Assembly: GCF_001676725.1 (NCBI RefSeq)
Contig: NZ_CP016172.1
Location: forward strand, 5,518,001-5,582,000
Direction: 5' to 3'
DNA from: Bordetella flabilis
GTDB taxonomy: Bacteria > Pseudomonadota > Gammaproteobacteria > Burkholderiales > Burkholderiaceae_B
DNA: 64,000 bases
Notes under the pieces: model-generated
What the model was told of the DNA's origin: nothing
Databases searched by the model: none
What the model saw: only the letters and a program-made list of their open reading frames with translations
Position numbers and translations under genes: made by a program
In this document: in pieces, positions 63,767 to 64,000 of the stretch
Numbering within the stretch: the stretch's first letter is position 1
Layout: every line of letters starts with the position of its first letter

Positions 63767-64000
63767 GGTCCGCAGCTCCAGACATGCGATTATCCAAGCC
63801 GAGCAGCAGCCGCCGATCTAAGGACAACCAGTTACGCACAGAACGAGGCAACAATTTTCCGCGTCCGCCAAGGTAATATCCGCAGGCGCGCATCAAGTTG
63901 TCTAACGGCATTTTTCTCACAGCAACGGCGTTGGAGCGGCAGAGGTTCTGTCGGCGCGCATAGGCGAAGTCAGCCAGCGTACGATGAGCGTAGAAGTAAA
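63753..64000 (-). CDS. C-terminal part of an unidentified protein, probably of the polysaccharide cluster
   Basis: A frame open at the right edge and ending at TTA/TAA (63753-63755). The 81 visible residues are Arg/Leu-rich (HRTLADFAYARRQNLCRSNA; LSLDRRLLLGLDNR). This could be the tail of a glycosyltransferase, but no family motif is seen. The stop overlaps the next GTG start by 14 bp, as elsewhere in this cluster, which supports a real gene. Confidence 0.6.
   Translation of the reverse strand, partial: YFYAHRTLADFAYARRQNLCRSNAVAVRKMPLDNLMRACGYYLGGRGKLLPRSVRNWLSLDRRLLLGLDNRMSGAADRGRI

Overview
The window is GC-rich, densely coded bacterial DNA from a betaproteobacterium, most likely an Alcaligenaceae member close to Bordetella or Achromobacter. 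Pointers to that lineage are the birA-coaX pair (CoaX is the Bvg accessory factor Baf of Bordetella), an S-adenosylhomocysteine riboswitch before ahcY, a DksA with only one zinc-finger cysteine, and an HslV with a short N-terminal propeptide. The genus is an inference from gene content; no comparison was run.

Region by region. 1-4.8 kb: the 3' end of a 5-formyltetrahydrofolate cyclo-ligase, then a four-gene block (circularly permuted ATP-grasp, alpha-E protein, transglutaminase, Anbu-type proteasome homologue). 4.8-5.2 kb: non-coding DNA rich in inverted repeats. 5.2-16.4 kb, minus strand: CDP-diglyceride hydrolase, the methyl-cycle genes metF, ahcY (with riboswitch) and metK, a glycosyltransferase, a DUF1289 protein and a five-gene Rsb stressosome-type module (rsbR, rsbS, rsbT, SpoIIE phosphatase, hybrid histidine kinase). 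16.6-21 kb, plus strand: two lipid A-type acyltransferases, dapF, a DUF484 protein and xerC. 21-29 kb: an IclR regulator divergent from a fumarylacetoacetate hydrolase-family gene; then a zinc block of znuCBA, a Zur box, zur, a His-rich CobW GTPase and dksA. 29-31 kb: hslVU behind a clear heat-shock (sigma-32) promoter.

31-49 kb is mixed housekeeping DNA: a CusF-like copper protein, an acetyltransferase, cobalamin adenosyltransferase, a DUF4142 protein, a DUF1275 fragment, lipoate genes (lipA, lipB, ybeD), D-amino acid aminotransferase, a D,D-carboxypeptidase, an MHYT-GGDEF-EAL cyclic-di-GMP protein, an MCE/Mla-like lipid-transport operon, and birA-coaX followed by a 50-residue SPOR-protein stub.

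49.1-64 kb has visibly lower GC and is a surface-polysaccharide locus: waaA and waaC (lipopolysaccharide core), a sugar epimerase, several glycosyltransferases, two methyltransferases, a methyltransferase/coiled-coil/glycosyltransferase fusion, and an O-antigen ABC exporter (Wzm, and Wzt with its extra C-terminal carbohydrate-binding domain), plus RgpF- and WsaF-like rhamnan proteins. The layout fits a polysaccharide that is capped at its non-reducing end, recognised by Wzt and exported whole. The cluster continues beyond the right edge.
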